Assembly (NCBI GenBank): GCA_947630115.1 | Contig: CANRGG010000013.1 | Span: 1 to 48,375 of the forward strand | Direction: 5' to 3' | Length of the DNA stretch: 48,375 nt | Source: an uncultured Clostridia bacterium | GTDB taxonomy: Bacteria > Bacillota > Clostridia > Christensenellales > Borkfalkiaceae | Shown: positions 8,064 to 17,498 of the stretch, piece by piece | Position numbering within the stretch: position 1 is the stretch's first letter | Layout of the letters: the number at the start of each line of letters is the position of its first letter | Made by a program: the position numbers and the translations under genes | Notes under the pieces: model-generated | The model's database searches: none | The model's input: the letters and a program-made list of their open reading frames with translations, nothing else | What the model was told of the DNA's origin: nothing

Positions 8064-9608
8064 TTAAGGATCCAGTCCGTCGAGATACTTGTCAATGAGA
8101 TCTTTGATTTCTGGCGGGATGGAGTCGTCGTCTTGAAGATTTTCCTTGGAACTCTCGCCCATGCCGTCTTTATAGTCCGTCTTTCCGTCGATTACGGAAT
8201 TGTTGTTCTTGCTGCCGCCTTCTACGGGACCGCCCGTACTGCCCATGCCGCCCGTGCCGCCATCTTGCGCGTCGCCGCCCGTGATGAACTCGTTGTCGAG
8301 CTTTTCGTCGCCGATCGGAGGCTCGCCTTCGCCCATGCCGCCCTGACCTTCGCCGTCGCCCGCAGAACCCGAGCCTGGACCGCCCTGACCTTGACCGCCG
8401 CCGCCTGCGCCGCCCTGACCGCCTTCGCTTTCACCGCCCTGACCGCTCGAACCTTCACTGCCCTCGCCGTCTCCGCCTTCACCATGGCCGCCAATGCCTT
8501 CGCCGTCTCCGCCGCCACCATCGACTTCGGGTCCTTCGCCCTCGCCGAGATTGCCTTGGTTCTCGCCTTCACCGCCGAAACCGCCCATACCGCCTTGACC
8601 GGGCTGACCGCCCTCGCCGGTTTGACCGCCGATCTGACCATGACCGCCGTAGCCGCCACCCTGTTGCGGGAAATTGCCTTCGCCCATGCCGCCTTGACCT
8701 TCGCCGCCCATGCCACCTTCGCCTGGCTTGCTGTTTCCGCCGATGCCGTCGCCTTTCTCGCCCTCTTCGCCCTCATCGGGGTTCTCCGCGGGCACAAAAA
8801 TAGCTTCGACCGTCAAATCCTCGGTAACTTCCCAGTCGTAGCGCTCCGAATAAATATAGTCGTCGCTCCAGGCGTAAAATTCGTAGCCTTCAAACGCAAC
8901 GGCTTTCACCGTCTCCGCGTCCTCACCCTTCTTTATCCTCTGAACCGTTTCGCCGTCGATGTAGCCGCCGACCTCGTCGCGAACGAGGTAGGTGACCGTA
9001 ACGTACTCCGCTTCGGGATCCTCTTCGTCCGCATTGTCGGGATCCTCGAGATCCTCGTCGTCGTCCTTGTCCCCCTTATCTTCGTGGTTCGGGTCGTGAT
9101 CGTCAATCGAACTACTCGGTTTTTCGGGTAACGTGGCGGCATATACGCTGACCGCCGTCATGGACGAACTGAGCAAAAAGCTGACCGCGAGCAAAATGAT
9201 TGCCATGCGCGAAAAGTTGAATTTGAGGCTCTTGGCGCTTACTCTACTCAACTTGTTCTTCGCGTCCTCGCGCTGAGCCATCGCAATGTACGACTGATCC
9301 TTTTCTAACTCGCACATCGTGACTATGCGTTCCTCGAGTCCGAGCCTATCTATAAGCCGCGCCATCGTCGCCGTCGTCGGTCTATAGAGCGTAAAGTAGT
9401 ATATGGGTGCGGAAAAAACGAACGCTGCCGCGAGCGTGCACCCGCAGACCGTTAGGACTAAAACGAGCTTCGCGTGTAAAATAAGCACGACGATCGCCGC
9501 GGCAAACACCGCAATGAACGCCGTAATAAGCGCCGTTATCGCCGCCTTTGCGCACCCGATCAGCGCGAGTCTTCTGTAATACTTTTTAAATAGTTCATTT
9601 TTTCTCAT
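8064..9608 (-). CDS. Membrane protein with InlB-like repeat and Gly/Glu/Gln-rich tail (cluster 1)
   Basis: A 514-residue protein. Two helices (~22-47, 48-70) and a third (~152-175) flank a cytoplasmic segment with LIDRLGLEERIVTMCELE, recalling the N-terminus of DUF4175-type proteins found beside MoxR/BatA genes. After the third helix comes an acidic stretch, then a region like one InlB B-repeat (YLVRDEVGGYIDGETV to EDLTVEAIF), then ~160 residues of low-complexity Gly/Glu/Gln (GGMGGEGQGG type) and a more ordered acidic end with DSIPPEIKDLIDKYLDG. The paralogue is at 20407-21528, sharing the helices, the LDRxGLEER motif and the C-terminal pattern. The flexible tail may span the cell wall; that is inference. 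Confidence 0.7.
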   Translation of the reverse strand: MRKNELFKKYYRRLALIGCAKAAITALITAFIAVFAAAIVVLILHAKLVLVLTVCGCTLAAAFVFSAPIYYFTLYRPTTATMARLIDRLGLEERIVTMCELEKDQSYIAMAQREDAKNKLSRVSAKSLKFNFSRMAIILLAVSFLLSSSMTAVSVYAATLPEKPSSSIDDHDPNHEDKGDKDDDEDLEDPDNADEEDPEAEYVTVTYLVRDEVGGYIDGETVQRIKKGEDAETVKAVAFEGYEFYAWSDDYIYSERYDWEVTEDLTVEAIFVPAENPDEGEEGEKGDGIGGNSKPGEGGMGGEGQGGMGEGNFPQQGGGYGGHGQIGGQTGEGGQPGQGGMGGFGGEGENQGNLGEGEGPEVDGGGGDGEGIGGHGEGGDGEGSEGSSGQGGESEGGQGGAGGGGQGQGGPGSGSAGDGEGQGGMGEGEPPIGDEKLDNEFITGGDAQDGGTGGMGSTGGPVEGGSKNNNSVIDGKTDYKDGMGESSKENLQDDDSIPPEIKDLIDKYLDGLDP

Positions 9609-9668
9609 ATCTTTTTCCTCCTCCTTTTAGTTGAGACACGGTATATCATGAATTAGGGGTTAACTGTT

Positions 9669-11135
9669 TTAACTCCCGCTAAACGTGACATTGACCGAAG
9701 GCATAAGGTAGTTCCAATCGTACTTCTTCTCGATCGCGTCCCACTGGGTTATGGTGCCGCGGTATGTAACGGTTTCCAAAGAGATGCACCGCGAGAAAAT
9801 TTCGCTGCTTATCGAGGTCACGCCGCGCCCGATGGAGACGGTGCGGAGGTTGTCGCAGTCCATGAACATTCGGTATCCTATGGTCTGCAGCGCGGACGGA
9901 AGATAAATGTCGGTCAGCGCGTCGCAGTCGTAGAAGGTCATCATGCCGACGTTCTCGAACGTGCTGGGGAGCTTGACGCTCTTGAGGTTCTTGCAGCCCG
10001 AAAAGCAGTCGTCACCCGCCGTTCTGACGCCTTCGGACAAGGTGACCGAAACGAGGTCGTCTATCCTATAGAAGGCTTTGCGTGCAATGTTCTCGACTTC
10101 CGCGGGCACGACGAGATCGGTAACGAGACTGTTCGAGCTCATGTCAAAGATGTGGTGCGCGTACTCCGCGGGCAGCGTTTTTCCGTACTCATACGTCATG
10201 ATCGAGCAATAGCTCGTGAGGTCTGCAATGCGGATCGTGCTTAACGCCGTGCAGTTGTAGAAGGCTTGGCGCAAAATTAACTTGATGCCCTTGCCGAGCG
10301 TGACCGTTTTCATGCCCGTGCAGTTCTCAAACGCCTTGCGATGAAGTTCCTCGACGCTGTCCGAAAGGATCACGGTCTCAAGCGCCGTGCAACCGCTGAA
10401 AGTCTTGTACCTTATCTGCGTCACTTCGTTCGGAATGGTGACATGGGTGAGCGAAACGCAGTCCTTGAAGCACTCCGCGCCCATCTCGGTAAGGATGTCG
10501 GGAAGCTCGATCGAGGTCAGATTTCGGCACCCTTCGAACGCCATGTAGCCAAACTCGCGCACTGTCTTGGGAATGGTTATCCTGCTCGCCTTGCTGCCGC
10601 TGAAGCCCATGTTCGCGATTTTGACGACGGGGTAGCCTTTGAACGCGAGCGGAATATCTATGGTCGAGTCGCCGAGGTGGTCGCCCGCTGCAACCGAATA
10701 GCCTTCGATGTCGCCGTCTCCGCCGAAAATCTCGGTAATCTCGTACCCGTTCGACTTCATCGTCTTCCCCTCGTTGTTTACCGAAGGCGTTTCTTCCTTG
10801 TCGGGTTTCGCCTGCTCTTCGGTCGGATCGTCGGGGTCAATCGGTTCGTTCGGGTCCTTTTCGGGCTGTTTCGGGTCTTCGTCCGTCTTCGGCGGCTCGT
10901 AGTTCGGGTCGGGATAGTGGCAGAGCGTGCACTCACCCTTGTAGAAGTTGTGAATGGACTTGCCCTTCGGCTCATCAGTGTCGCGACAGGTCGGCTCGCG
11001 CCAGTGATAGGTCGCGTCGTAGCTCCACTTGTCCGCGTAGGTATGCTCGTGAACCGTATTTCCATTGCACCCGTCAAGCGCGAAAATGCCAATGAGAGCC
11101 GTTATTAAGCAACCTATCTTAATTTTTACGCTCAT
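9669..11135 (-). CDS. BspA-like leucine-rich repeat lipoprotein (cluster 1)
   Basis: A 488-residue lipoprotein. The signal peptide ends in the lipobox LDGC (Cys23). The mature N-terminus holds a small module (HEHTYADKWSYDATYHW, then IHNFYKGECTLCHYP) shared with two other lipoproteins in this window. A Pro/Asp/Glu linker follows, then about ten LRR_5 (BspA-type) repeats from ~residue 140 onward, such as FSGCTALETVILSDSVEEL. These repeats usually bind proteins or surfaces. It lies between the DUF58 gene and the Gly-rich membrane protein; AAGGAGGG precedes the start. A ligand for the vWA domains or an exported adhesin are both possible. Confidence 0.8.
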   Translation of the reverse strand: MSVKIKIGCLITALIGIFALDGCNGNTVHEHTYADKWSYDATYHWREPTCRDTDEPKGKSIHNFYKGECTLCHYPDPNYEPPKTDEDPKQPEKDPNEPIDPDDPTEEQAKPDKEETPSVNNEGKTMKSNGYEITEIFGGDGDIEGYSVAAGDHLGDSTIDIPLAFKGYPVVKIANMGFSGSKASRITIPKTVREFGYMAFEGCRNLTSIELPDILTEMGAECFKDCVSLTHVTIPNEVTQIRYKTFSGCTALETVILSDSVEELHRKAFENCTGMKTVTLGKGIKLILRQAFYNCTALSTIRIADLTSYCSIMTYEYGKTLPAEYAHHIFDMSSNSLVTDLVVPAEVENIARKAFYRIDDLVSVTLSEGVRTAGDDCFSGCKNLKSVKLPSTFENVGMMTFYDCDALTDIYLPSALQTIGYRMFMDCDNLRTVSIGRGVTSISSEIFSRCISLETVTYRGTITQWDAIEKKYDWNYLMPSVNVTFSGS

Positions 11136-11182
11136 TTTCCCTCCTTATGGTTTTTCGCTATACGTGTATGGAATGAGAGCAG

Positions 11183-12079
11183 TTACTTTACCACGCCCGT
11201 CTGCAACAATTTGCCAAACAGCACGCGCTCGATGGGTGTGTCGCACGAAACGCTGATGTAGGTCGCGCCCCGCCGCTTGCAGAAGTCGTCGATGTCCGTG
11301 AGGAAGTTGCGTAGCGCCTCTGCATAAGCCGCGAGCAGCTTCCTTCCGATACGCACCTTCATGTTGCGCGGATCGTCGAAAACGGTCGTTTCGGTGTCGA
11401 TGAGGTGCATCCTGCCGTCGTACGAGGGGTCGAGTTCCTCGGGCATCATCACCTGCAGGAGCAGCACGTCGCGGTGCTTGAATGTCAGGTAGTCGACCGC
11501 CTTCTTCCAACTGCTTTCGGTCAGAAAATCGGAGATTATCACCGTCAGTCCACTCCCACTGCCCGTGTCGGGACAGCGCGTAACGCACCTTTCGATGTCG
11601 ACGTCACCGTCGAAGTCGCACTCCGTGAGGCTACCCATCGCCCTGTAAAACGCGTTCTTCCCGACGATCGTGCCAAACGGGTTCTGTGCCTTGTCCCCTC
11701 GCATGAAGTTAAGCGACAGCCTATCCATGTTGTGCACCGTCAGGAACCCGAACGCCGCCGCAGCCACGATCGCGTACCGCGCCTTTTGCTCTTGGTCCTT
11801 GCCCATCGAACCCGAGCAGTCGAGAAAAATCTGCGTCTGCATCTGCCGCTCGTCCGTGAACAGGCGAAGGAAATGCTTTTCGAACCTGCCGTACAAATTC
11901 CAGTCGATCCTGCGGATGTCGTCGCCGAACTGGTATTCGCGGAAGTCCGCAAATTCCACCGTCTGTCCGTACGCCCGCACAACGTTCTTGCCACCGAAAT
12001 AGCCGTTCTGCGAGACGTTGAGCATCAGCGAAAGGGACTCGAGCCTGTTGAAAAACTCATCGTTAAGGGCAATTTTCAT
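11183..12079 (-). CDS. DUF58 domain (vWA-like) protein (cluster 1)
   Basis: A 298-residue cytoplasmic protein. The hallmark of DUF58 is seen at 50-61 (QFGDDIRRIDWN), followed by an intact MIDAS-type motif DCSGS (87-91). It lacks membrane helices. DUF58 proteins are partners of MoxR AAA+ ATPases and of BatA-like proteins, and are thought to help assemble or activate envelope complexes. Here no MoxR gene is nearby. It is 47 bases upstream of the LRR lipoprotein and 95 bases downstream of the repeat-bearing lipoprotein; AGGGGG provides the ribosome site. The paralogue at 19508-20410 is nearly identical through the FADFREY...GDDIR block. Confidence 0.85.
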   Translation of the reverse strand: MKIALNDEFFNRLESLSLMLNVSQNGYFGGKNVVRAYGQTVEFADFREYQFGDDIRRIDWNLYGRFEKHFLRLFTDERQMQTQIFLDCSGSMGKDQEQKARYAIVAAAAFGFLTVHNMDRLSLNFMRGDKAQNPFGTIVGKNAFYRAMGSLTECDFDGDVDIERCVTRCPDTGSGSGLTVIISDFLTESSWKKAVDYLTFKHRDVLLLQVMMPEELDPSYDGRMHLIDTETTVFDDPRNMKVRIGRKLLAAYAEALRNFLTDIDDFCKRRGATYISVSCDTPIERVLFGKLLQTGVVK

Positions 12080-12174
12080 ACCCGTCTACCCCCTTTCTCT
12101 GAATTTCTCACCGCCGAACCCCTTTGTATAGTAATCCGCTTATACTTAAATTGTATCATATATGAATAGCATTT

Positions 12175-14361
12175 TTAGAAGTCGAGGTAGGGTCCGGGGT
12201 CTTCTACGTCTTCGGTGTGCTTGATTTCCTTGAACTGTTTGAAGTCATCGGGGATGGTAACTTTGTAGGAGCCGACGAGGAATTCGAGAACGGTTTCTTG
12301 CGCGTTGCCATTTTCATCGGTGTTGGTTATTGTAGCGCTTGCGCCGCAGAGCATACCTGCGGAATCGAAGGCATAGTAAACGGTAAATTCGGTTGAATTG
12401 GGTTCGTTCTCTTTGCTGCCGTCGGACTTGTTGCTGAACTTGATCAGGTAGATGGTATAATCGCCCGAGACCTTCTTAAAAAGTTCGAAATTCTTTGCAG
12501 GCAAGTATGAGCCGCTGCCGTCATAGTTCAGATGTTCGCTGACGGCTTCGCAATAGCCCGAAAGTAGCATCATGATGTTCTCGGTGATGTCGTAGGTCAG
12601 CACGTTCGAGTAGTAATCGCTATAGCCTTCATTCAGGTACTTCCCCTCGGTCGCCTTGCCGTCGTCGGTTTTCGTTCCGCGCTTAATACGTTGGTAAATG
12701 TACTTTCCGTCAAGATATTGTTCGCAGTCGACCGTCTTTTTGTCCGCACCTTCGCCGGTTGCTTCGAAGTCCCTGCCCTTGGTCGTCTTGTGGATGAGGT
12801 AGCCGTCGGCGCTGTACTTGTCGAAGGTGATTTCAGTCTCGGAGTAAGCGTTCTTGGTCTTGAGCTGAACGTCGCCGCGCGGTGCGATGTAGTCGAAGCC
12901 ATAGCCCGCCTGCGAAACGCTGTTCCCGAAGACGTTGTACGCATCAAACGCATCGTCCTCAGTTGTCACTTGCTGCATATCCGTCTCGGTGAAGTCCTTA
13001 CCGGGATCGAGGTTCTTATGCGGAATGGGGACCCAGGAGGGAGCGCCCGAGGTCGGCGTATAGGTCTCTTGGGGGCGGGCAATGCTATCCTTGATTTCGG
13101 TAACAAGAATATAAGCGTCACTGCTCATGTCGACCCCATCAATCAGGTACTTCATATTGTGTCTGAATGCGACTAAATATCCCTTATAATAAGCGGCTTG
13201 CATCGTGGTGTTGATCGGAAGAGCGATACCCGACGAGCTGTCCTCTACCTCTCTCAGAACCTGGATATAGTAGTAGTCGCCGCTACGGGCGTACTTTTTC
13301 GTGACTTTTTCGGTCGCGCCGATGCAGTATTGGAACTCGCCGAGGTGATATCTGAAGCTGTCGAAGATGTCCTGCGCGACATAAGCTGCCGCCTTTTCTA
13401 TTCTGTATGATTTCGGCGTCTGACCGTCGATCATCTCGTACGCGCCATGCATATTGGCGTAGTAGGTAGAATTTTCGGAAGGCGCGTAGTACTGCGTGGT
13501 CTGGAGTACTTCCTTTACGTTGAGCTTGGTCGCGTTATTGATACTGCCGTTCAAGCCCTTGAACTGCCATATGGCGATTGCCGAGTAGAAGGCTTGGTGC
13601 CTGCTCTCGTCGATGAGGATGTCGCCGAACGCGAAGCCCTTGCCGAGCTCGATGTTGCGAAGCGTTTGGGTGATTGTCGCCCAAGCCTTATCGACCTCGG
13701 ACTGCGTCTGCGCTCCTTTCACGTCCGCAGCGCCGTCGGTCATGTCTTGGAACTCTACGTCTTTGAAAACGTCTTCTATATTGGTATAATATTGATCGGG
13801 TTTTACGGTCTTATCGGGCAGAGCTTCGATATCGACGTTCTCGTCGGGCTCTTCATATTCGCCGTCGCCGGTATCGGGAAGTTCTTCTTCACCGCCGGGG
13901 TTTTGTTCTTCGCCAGGAGTTTGCTCGCCACCTGGATTCTCGCCTTCGCCGGGAGTTTGCTCGCCACCGGGGTTTTCACCTTCTCCGGGAGTTTGCTCGC
14001 CACCGGGGGTTTCGCCCTCGCCGGGAGTTTGCTCACCGCCGGGGTTCTCGCCTTCGCCGGGAGTTTGCTCGCCGCCGGGATTTTCGCCTTCGCCGGGAGT
14101 TTGCTCGCCACCGGGGTTTTCGCCTTCGCCGGGTTTCACGGACGATTCGCGCTCGTAGCCGCAAACGATACATTTGTCCTCGTTAAAAGTGTGCTTCTCC
14201 TTGGTCGGTTCCGCGTCGTCGCAGAGAGGCTGATGCCAATGGTAGGTTTCGTCACTCGACCAACTCTCGGAGTATAGGTGCTCATGGGGCTTTGCGCACG
14301 CCTCAAGTCCGATAGCCAGGATTAACGTAATTACGGTAAGGAATAAGAATTTCCGTTTCAT
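12175..14361 (-). CDS. Repeat-bearing lipoprotein, first gene of cluster 1
   Basis: A 728-residue lipoprotein with lipobox LEAC (Cys22). The mature N-terminus has the shared module (HEHLYSESWSSDETYHW, then HTFNEDKCIVCGYE). Residues 77-160 are seven copies of a 12-residue unit (PGEGENPGGEQT, the last degenerate), a likely extended wall-spanning stalk. The remaining ~560 residues form an extracytoplasmic region with no family I recognise, containing many Tyr/Asp pairs and ending DPGPYLDF. It has a strong promoter (14405-14433) and ribosome site GGGAGG. It has no counterpart in cluster 2, where the LRR lipoprotein comes first. Its place suggests it is the exposed part of the complex. Confidence 0.75.
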   Translation of the reverse strand: MKRKFLFLTVITLILAIGLEACAKPHEHLYSESWSSDETYHWHQPLCDDAEPTKEKHTFNEDKCIVCGYERESSVKPGEGENPGGEQTPGEGENPGGEQTPGEGENPGGEQTPGEGETPGGEQTPGEGENPGGEQTPGEGENPGGEQTPGEEQNPGGEEELPDTGDGEYEEPDENVDIEALPDKTVKPDQYYTNIEDVFKDVEFQDMTDGAADVKGAQTQSEVDKAWATITQTLRNIELGKGFAFGDILIDESRHQAFYSAIAIWQFKGLNGSINNATKLNVKEVLQTTQYYAPSENSTYYANMHGAYEMIDGQTPKSYRIEKAAAYVAQDIFDSFRYHLGEFQYCIGATEKVTKKYARSGDYYYIQVLREVEDSSSGIALPINTTMQAAYYKGYLVAFRHNMKYLIDGVDMSSDAYILVTEIKDSIARPQETYTPTSGAPSWVPIPHKNLDPGKDFTETDMQQVTTEDDAFDAYNVFGNSVSQAGYGFDYIAPRGDVQLKTKNAYSETEITFDKYSADGYLIHKTTKGRDFEATGEGADKKTVDCEQYLDGKYIYQRIKRGTKTDDGKATEGKYLNEGYSDYYSNVLTYDITENIMMLLSGYCEAVSEHLNYDGSGSYLPAKNFELFKKVSGDYTIYLIKFSNKSDGSKENEPNSTEFTVYYAFDSAGMLCGASATITNTDENGNAQETVLEFLVGSYKVTIPDDFKQFKEIKHTEDVEDPGPYLDF
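13882..14133 (-). repeat. 36-bp coding tandem repeat, seven copies
   Basis: Seven in-frame copies encode PGEGENPGGEQT variants (one has ET in place of EN, the last reads PGEEQNPGGEEE). Copy number is likely to vary between strains by slippage. Confidence 0.9.
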
Positions 14362-14404
14362 ATTATCCTCCCTTTATATGGCTACAAACACTTATACATG
14401 TTTA

Positions 14405-14433
14405 ATTATAGCATACACAACCTATATAGTCAA
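14405..14433 (-). promoter_or_regulatory. Sigma-A promoter of cluster 1
   Basis: TTGACT (14428-14433), a 17-base spacer and TATAAT (14405-14410) read on the minus strand, about 45 bases before the lipoprotein start. No terminator is seen before 3236, so it may drive all six genes. Confidence 0.75.
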
Positions 14434-14584
14434 TATGGATAAAAAATTTTGAAGGGATAAAGTTTACATAATTTAGGGGGAGTGGATAAGGAGTAAATTT
14501 ATGAATGAACAGATACCAAAACTCCCCATGCAATCGACATAGGGGAAACAAACAACTTTGTTGCCAGATTGTATGGATTTCGTC

Positions 14585-14614
14585 AAAAAAGAGCGGTTGA
14601 ACCCGCCCTTTTTT
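14585..14614 (-). terminator. Intrinsic terminator of cluster 2
   Basis: GGGCGG (14603-14608) pairs with CCGCTC (14591-14596), flanked by A- and T-runs. It follows the stop codon of the large vWA gene directly and ends the upstream operon. Confidence 0.75.
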
Positions 14615-17482
14615 CTATTCGGTGCTCACTTGGGATTTATTTTTCTTCTGCGCAAACAATTCGTGGAGCCACTTGAATCTAAACTTGCGTACCGCAACGC
14701 CGAGCAGCAACAGAATGATCGCCGCGGTAAACAGATAAATTCTCGGGTCGACATCTTTGACAAGCAGCTGGAAGTTATCCATGATGATGGCAGCGTCATA
14801 GACAAACTTCTCTTCCCCCTCAACGTCATCACGGGATGAGAGCGCAATCATGAGATTTTTGCCGTTTGTGAATGTTTCGCTCTCGGTGAGATACTCCTTT
14901 GAATAGGAGAACGCCCTGTATGTTTTGAGGGTGGCGCTGCCCGCACGCTCCGCCGCCGCGATGTCTTGCGCAAACGCGTTAAAAGAACGCGGCACTTTGA
15001 CAATGGTTATGGTATAGATCCCTTCGGCTTTATTTTCAAAGGTAAACCGGTTGCCGCCGGGCGATAGCTCGGACAAATCAAAACGCGCTATCATACCGCC
15101 CGTCGAGCCTTTGGGGTGCTCGACATATGCCACAAGCTTTTTGTCGGGCTCCTCCTCGCTGTCAAAGTTGAACACGCTCATTTGCGTTCGATAGTTGTCC
15201 TCTATCATCCTCGCTTCCAGTGTTTTCATGGCGATGTCCGATGTCGATATCAGTCCGAACACAATGTTCTCGACGAGCTTTTTCCCGCTTCCTTTTTCAA
15301 GCAGCGGTTTGCCCCACTCTCCGCTTAAATCGCACATATAGCTGCCAACCTTTCCCTTGCCGTATTTCCACTCGGCATATAGGGGCACATACTCGGCGAT
15401 CAGCGGGTTTTTGACATCGTTATAGCCCTTGAGCGCGGTGGTGAAGTAGCCTCCGAGCTTTATGTTTTCAAGCTCACTCTCGTTTACGCCGGCAAACGCG
15501 TCTGTATGCTCATTGATGGTAATATTGTACTCTTCTTTGATCGCGCCCGAGAGTTCCTCGTCGAAGTCGAGGTCCTCCCAGAAAAGATCGGGAAGTTCCT
15601 CGGTTGAGCCGAGGAAGTTGTGACACTTTGCGTTCAAATGCTGCTGATCCCGTTCGTTAATATGTCCGTTGCCCAATATCGCAACGGTCGTCGTGATATG
15701 CAAGTCTTGAACGCCGAGACTCCAAGGATAATAGGCGTCGTAACCATCGCCGAGGGCGGCGTCGGTTATGATAAGCATATGATGGCGACGGACATTTTTC
15801 GGAAGCGTTCTGAACGAACGCGCTGCCTCATAAAGCGAGTTGCGCAAATTGGTATTGCCGCCGTACATGTTGGCGATATCTCTGATTTTTTTCAGCACCG
15901 TGGGCTTCTTGGACATCGGCGTCATTTCAAGAGGCGTCTCGTACGTGTCGCCGATGATGGTTGCTCCCACATAATCTCTCGGCGAAAGTTTTTCCACACA
16001 GCTGAGGGCAGCATTCACCGCCTTGTCGATGAGCGAGCCGTTCTCATCCTCCTTTTCGGCCATGGAACCGGAGCAGTCGATGATGATCATCAGTCCCAGC
16101 GGAGGCTTATAGTCAATGACGTTGACGGGGAGCATTTCTTGCAGGATGGTGCCCTCCATATCCGCTTGATCATAGGCGTGTGGCTTTCCGTGCAAAAGAC
16201 CCGTCGAATCCTCGGTGTAAGTGTATTCGCCGTTCTCGTCTTTTTCGAGCCCCCCTACGGTGAACAGACCTCCGCCGTAGACGTCGACATAGTCTTTCAG
16301 GTTCTGCCAAAAGCTATTGTCAAAATCGCCGCTCGCGATATTGACGAGAATGATCTCGTCGTATTCCTGCATTTGGGGCAGCGTTTGGGGAATGTCGTCC
16401 CCTTTCTGCTTTGTCCGGATGTCAAGCGTCATTTTTCCCGAGGCAATTTTTTCTTGAAACAGTTCTTCCATGCCCGCCGACTCGCCCTCATACTGCTCGA
16501 TCACGAGGATCTTGCTTTCCTCTTCGAGGTCGAAATAGGTGTAATACACGTTGTTTTGAACGAGATGGTCCTCATCGCTTGTGAGGGTGAATTTCATCTC
16601 GTGGTGACCTGCCGAAGAAAAGACGTAATCATAGCTGATTGTAGTCACGCCGATCGGCAGCGTGCTCTGGATGGGAACGGGCGTGATGACCGTCTCTTCC
16701 TTCGTGTCAGTGAGAGAAAGGGTGACATTCCCCTGGATCGCGCTTCTCAGCTCGACCTGGAAGTTGACGTGGTCCCCGACATTAAAGCTGCGTTCGGGAT
16801 ACTTTACGCCCGAGATCCACATATCGGGCACCTGTTCGCTGCCGAAAAAGGTGGAGTCAATTCTCACGCCGTCCATCATGATCCTGCGGACGACCGACTG
16901 CGCCTGCTGGTCTGTCTCGATCCCGTCGCTGATGACGACGATCCTCGCCGACTCGGGGTTGGTGATGACGGGGATGTCGTCGCCGCTCGTCTCGTTTACC
17001 GGGTCCCAGCAGAAGGTGAGTGCGGCACAGATATCGGTGGCGGTGGTATCGTTGGGCGCGGGCGCATGAAGATAGGTCTCAAACGCCTCCTCCGCGTCGT
17101 ACATGCCGGGCTCCAAAGCGACTTTTTGGTCATAGCCGAAGGTCACGACAGAGGTCTTGCACCTTCCGTCGTTTGCGTCCAGAAGTTCGTATACGAATTT
17201 GTCGGCGCGCTCTTTAAGAGAGCCCGCGGAGAAGGAGGAGTCAACCAAAATGACCAACTCGTTGCGCTCATTGGGGAGCTCCCAGGAAAAATAGATCCCG
17301 GCGAGGGCGAAGATAGAAAGGGTGAGCGCCACGCAGTGCAAGACGAGTGCGGTAATGCGGTTGCGCGTGCGCCGGTACTCCTTTTTCAGTCTGAAATGGA
17401 GAATAAAGGGCACGGCAAGTGCGGGAATGAGCAACAGCAACAGCCATGGACTTACAGAAAATCTGATTGCGAATTCCGACAT
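14615..17482 (-). CDS. Large membrane protein with two vWA domains (cluster 2)
   Basis: A 955-residue paralogue of the protein at 3236-6085 with the same order: two N-terminal helices (~12-30, 44-65), vWA 1, a beta-rich segment with AGHHEMKFTL, an amidotransferase-like segment (~324-411, YGGGLFTVGG), vWA 2, and a C-terminal helix (IYLFTAAIILLLLGVA). Both MIDAS motifs are intact here: DSSFS (81-85) and DCSGS (469-473). The ATG at 17482 was chosen because AAGGAGG sits seven bases upstream; a longer frame would overlap the BatA gene. It is the last gene of its operon and is followed by a terminator. It probably binds a metal-dependent ligand outside the cell; partners are most likely the neighbouring Bat and LRR proteins. 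Confidence 0.82.
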   Translation of the reverse strand: MSEFAIRFSVSPWLLLLLIPALAVPFILHFRLKKEYRRTRNRITALVLHCVALTLSIFALAGIYFSWELPNERNELVILVDSSFSAGSLKERADKFVYELLDANDGRCKTSVVTFGYDQKVALEPGMYDAEEAFETYLHAPAPNDTTATDICAALTFCWDPVNETSGDDIPVITNPESARIVVISDGIETDQQAQSVVRRIMMDGVRIDSTFFGSEQVPDMWISGVKYPERSFNVGDHVNFQVELRSAIQGNVTLSLTDTKEETVITPVPIQSTLPIGVTTISYDYVFSSAGHHEMKFTLTSDEDHLVQNNVYYTYFDLEEESKILVIEQYEGESAGMEELFQEKIASGKMTLDIRTKQKGDDIPQTLPQMQEYDEIILVNIASGDFDNSFWQNLKDYVDVYGGGLFTVGGLEKDENGEYTYTEDSTGLLHGKPHAYDQADMEGTILQEMLPVNVIDYKPPLGLMIIIDCSGSMAEKEDENGSLIDKAVNAALSCVEKLSPRDYVGATIIGDTYETPLEMTPMSKKPTVLKKIRDIANMYGGNTNLRNSLYEAARSFRTLPKNVRRHHMLIITDAALGDGYDAYYPWSLGVQDLHITTTVAILGNGHINERDQQHLNAKCHNFLGSTEELPDLFWEDLDFDEELSGAIKEEYNITINEHTDAFAGVNESELENIKLGGYFTTALKGYNDVKNPLIAEYVPLYAEWKYGKGKVGSYMCDLSGEWGKPLLEKGSGKKLVENIVFGLISTSDIAMKTLEARMIEDNYRTQMSVFNFDSEEEPDKKLVAYVEHPKGSTGGMIARFDLSELSPGGNRFTFENKAEGIYTITIVKVPRSFNAFAQDIAAAERAGSATLKTYRAFSYSKEYLTESETFTNGKNLMIALSSRDDVEGEEKFVYDAAIIMDNFQLLVKDVDPRIYLFTAAIILLLLGVAVRKFRFKWLHELFAQKKNKSQVSTE

Positions 17483-17498
17483 ATGATCCTCCTTTCCG

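Noticed and set aside
13882-14133. 36-bp repeats as a CRISPR array
   Set aside because: They are contiguous, in frame and encode PGEGENPGGEQT; no spacers.
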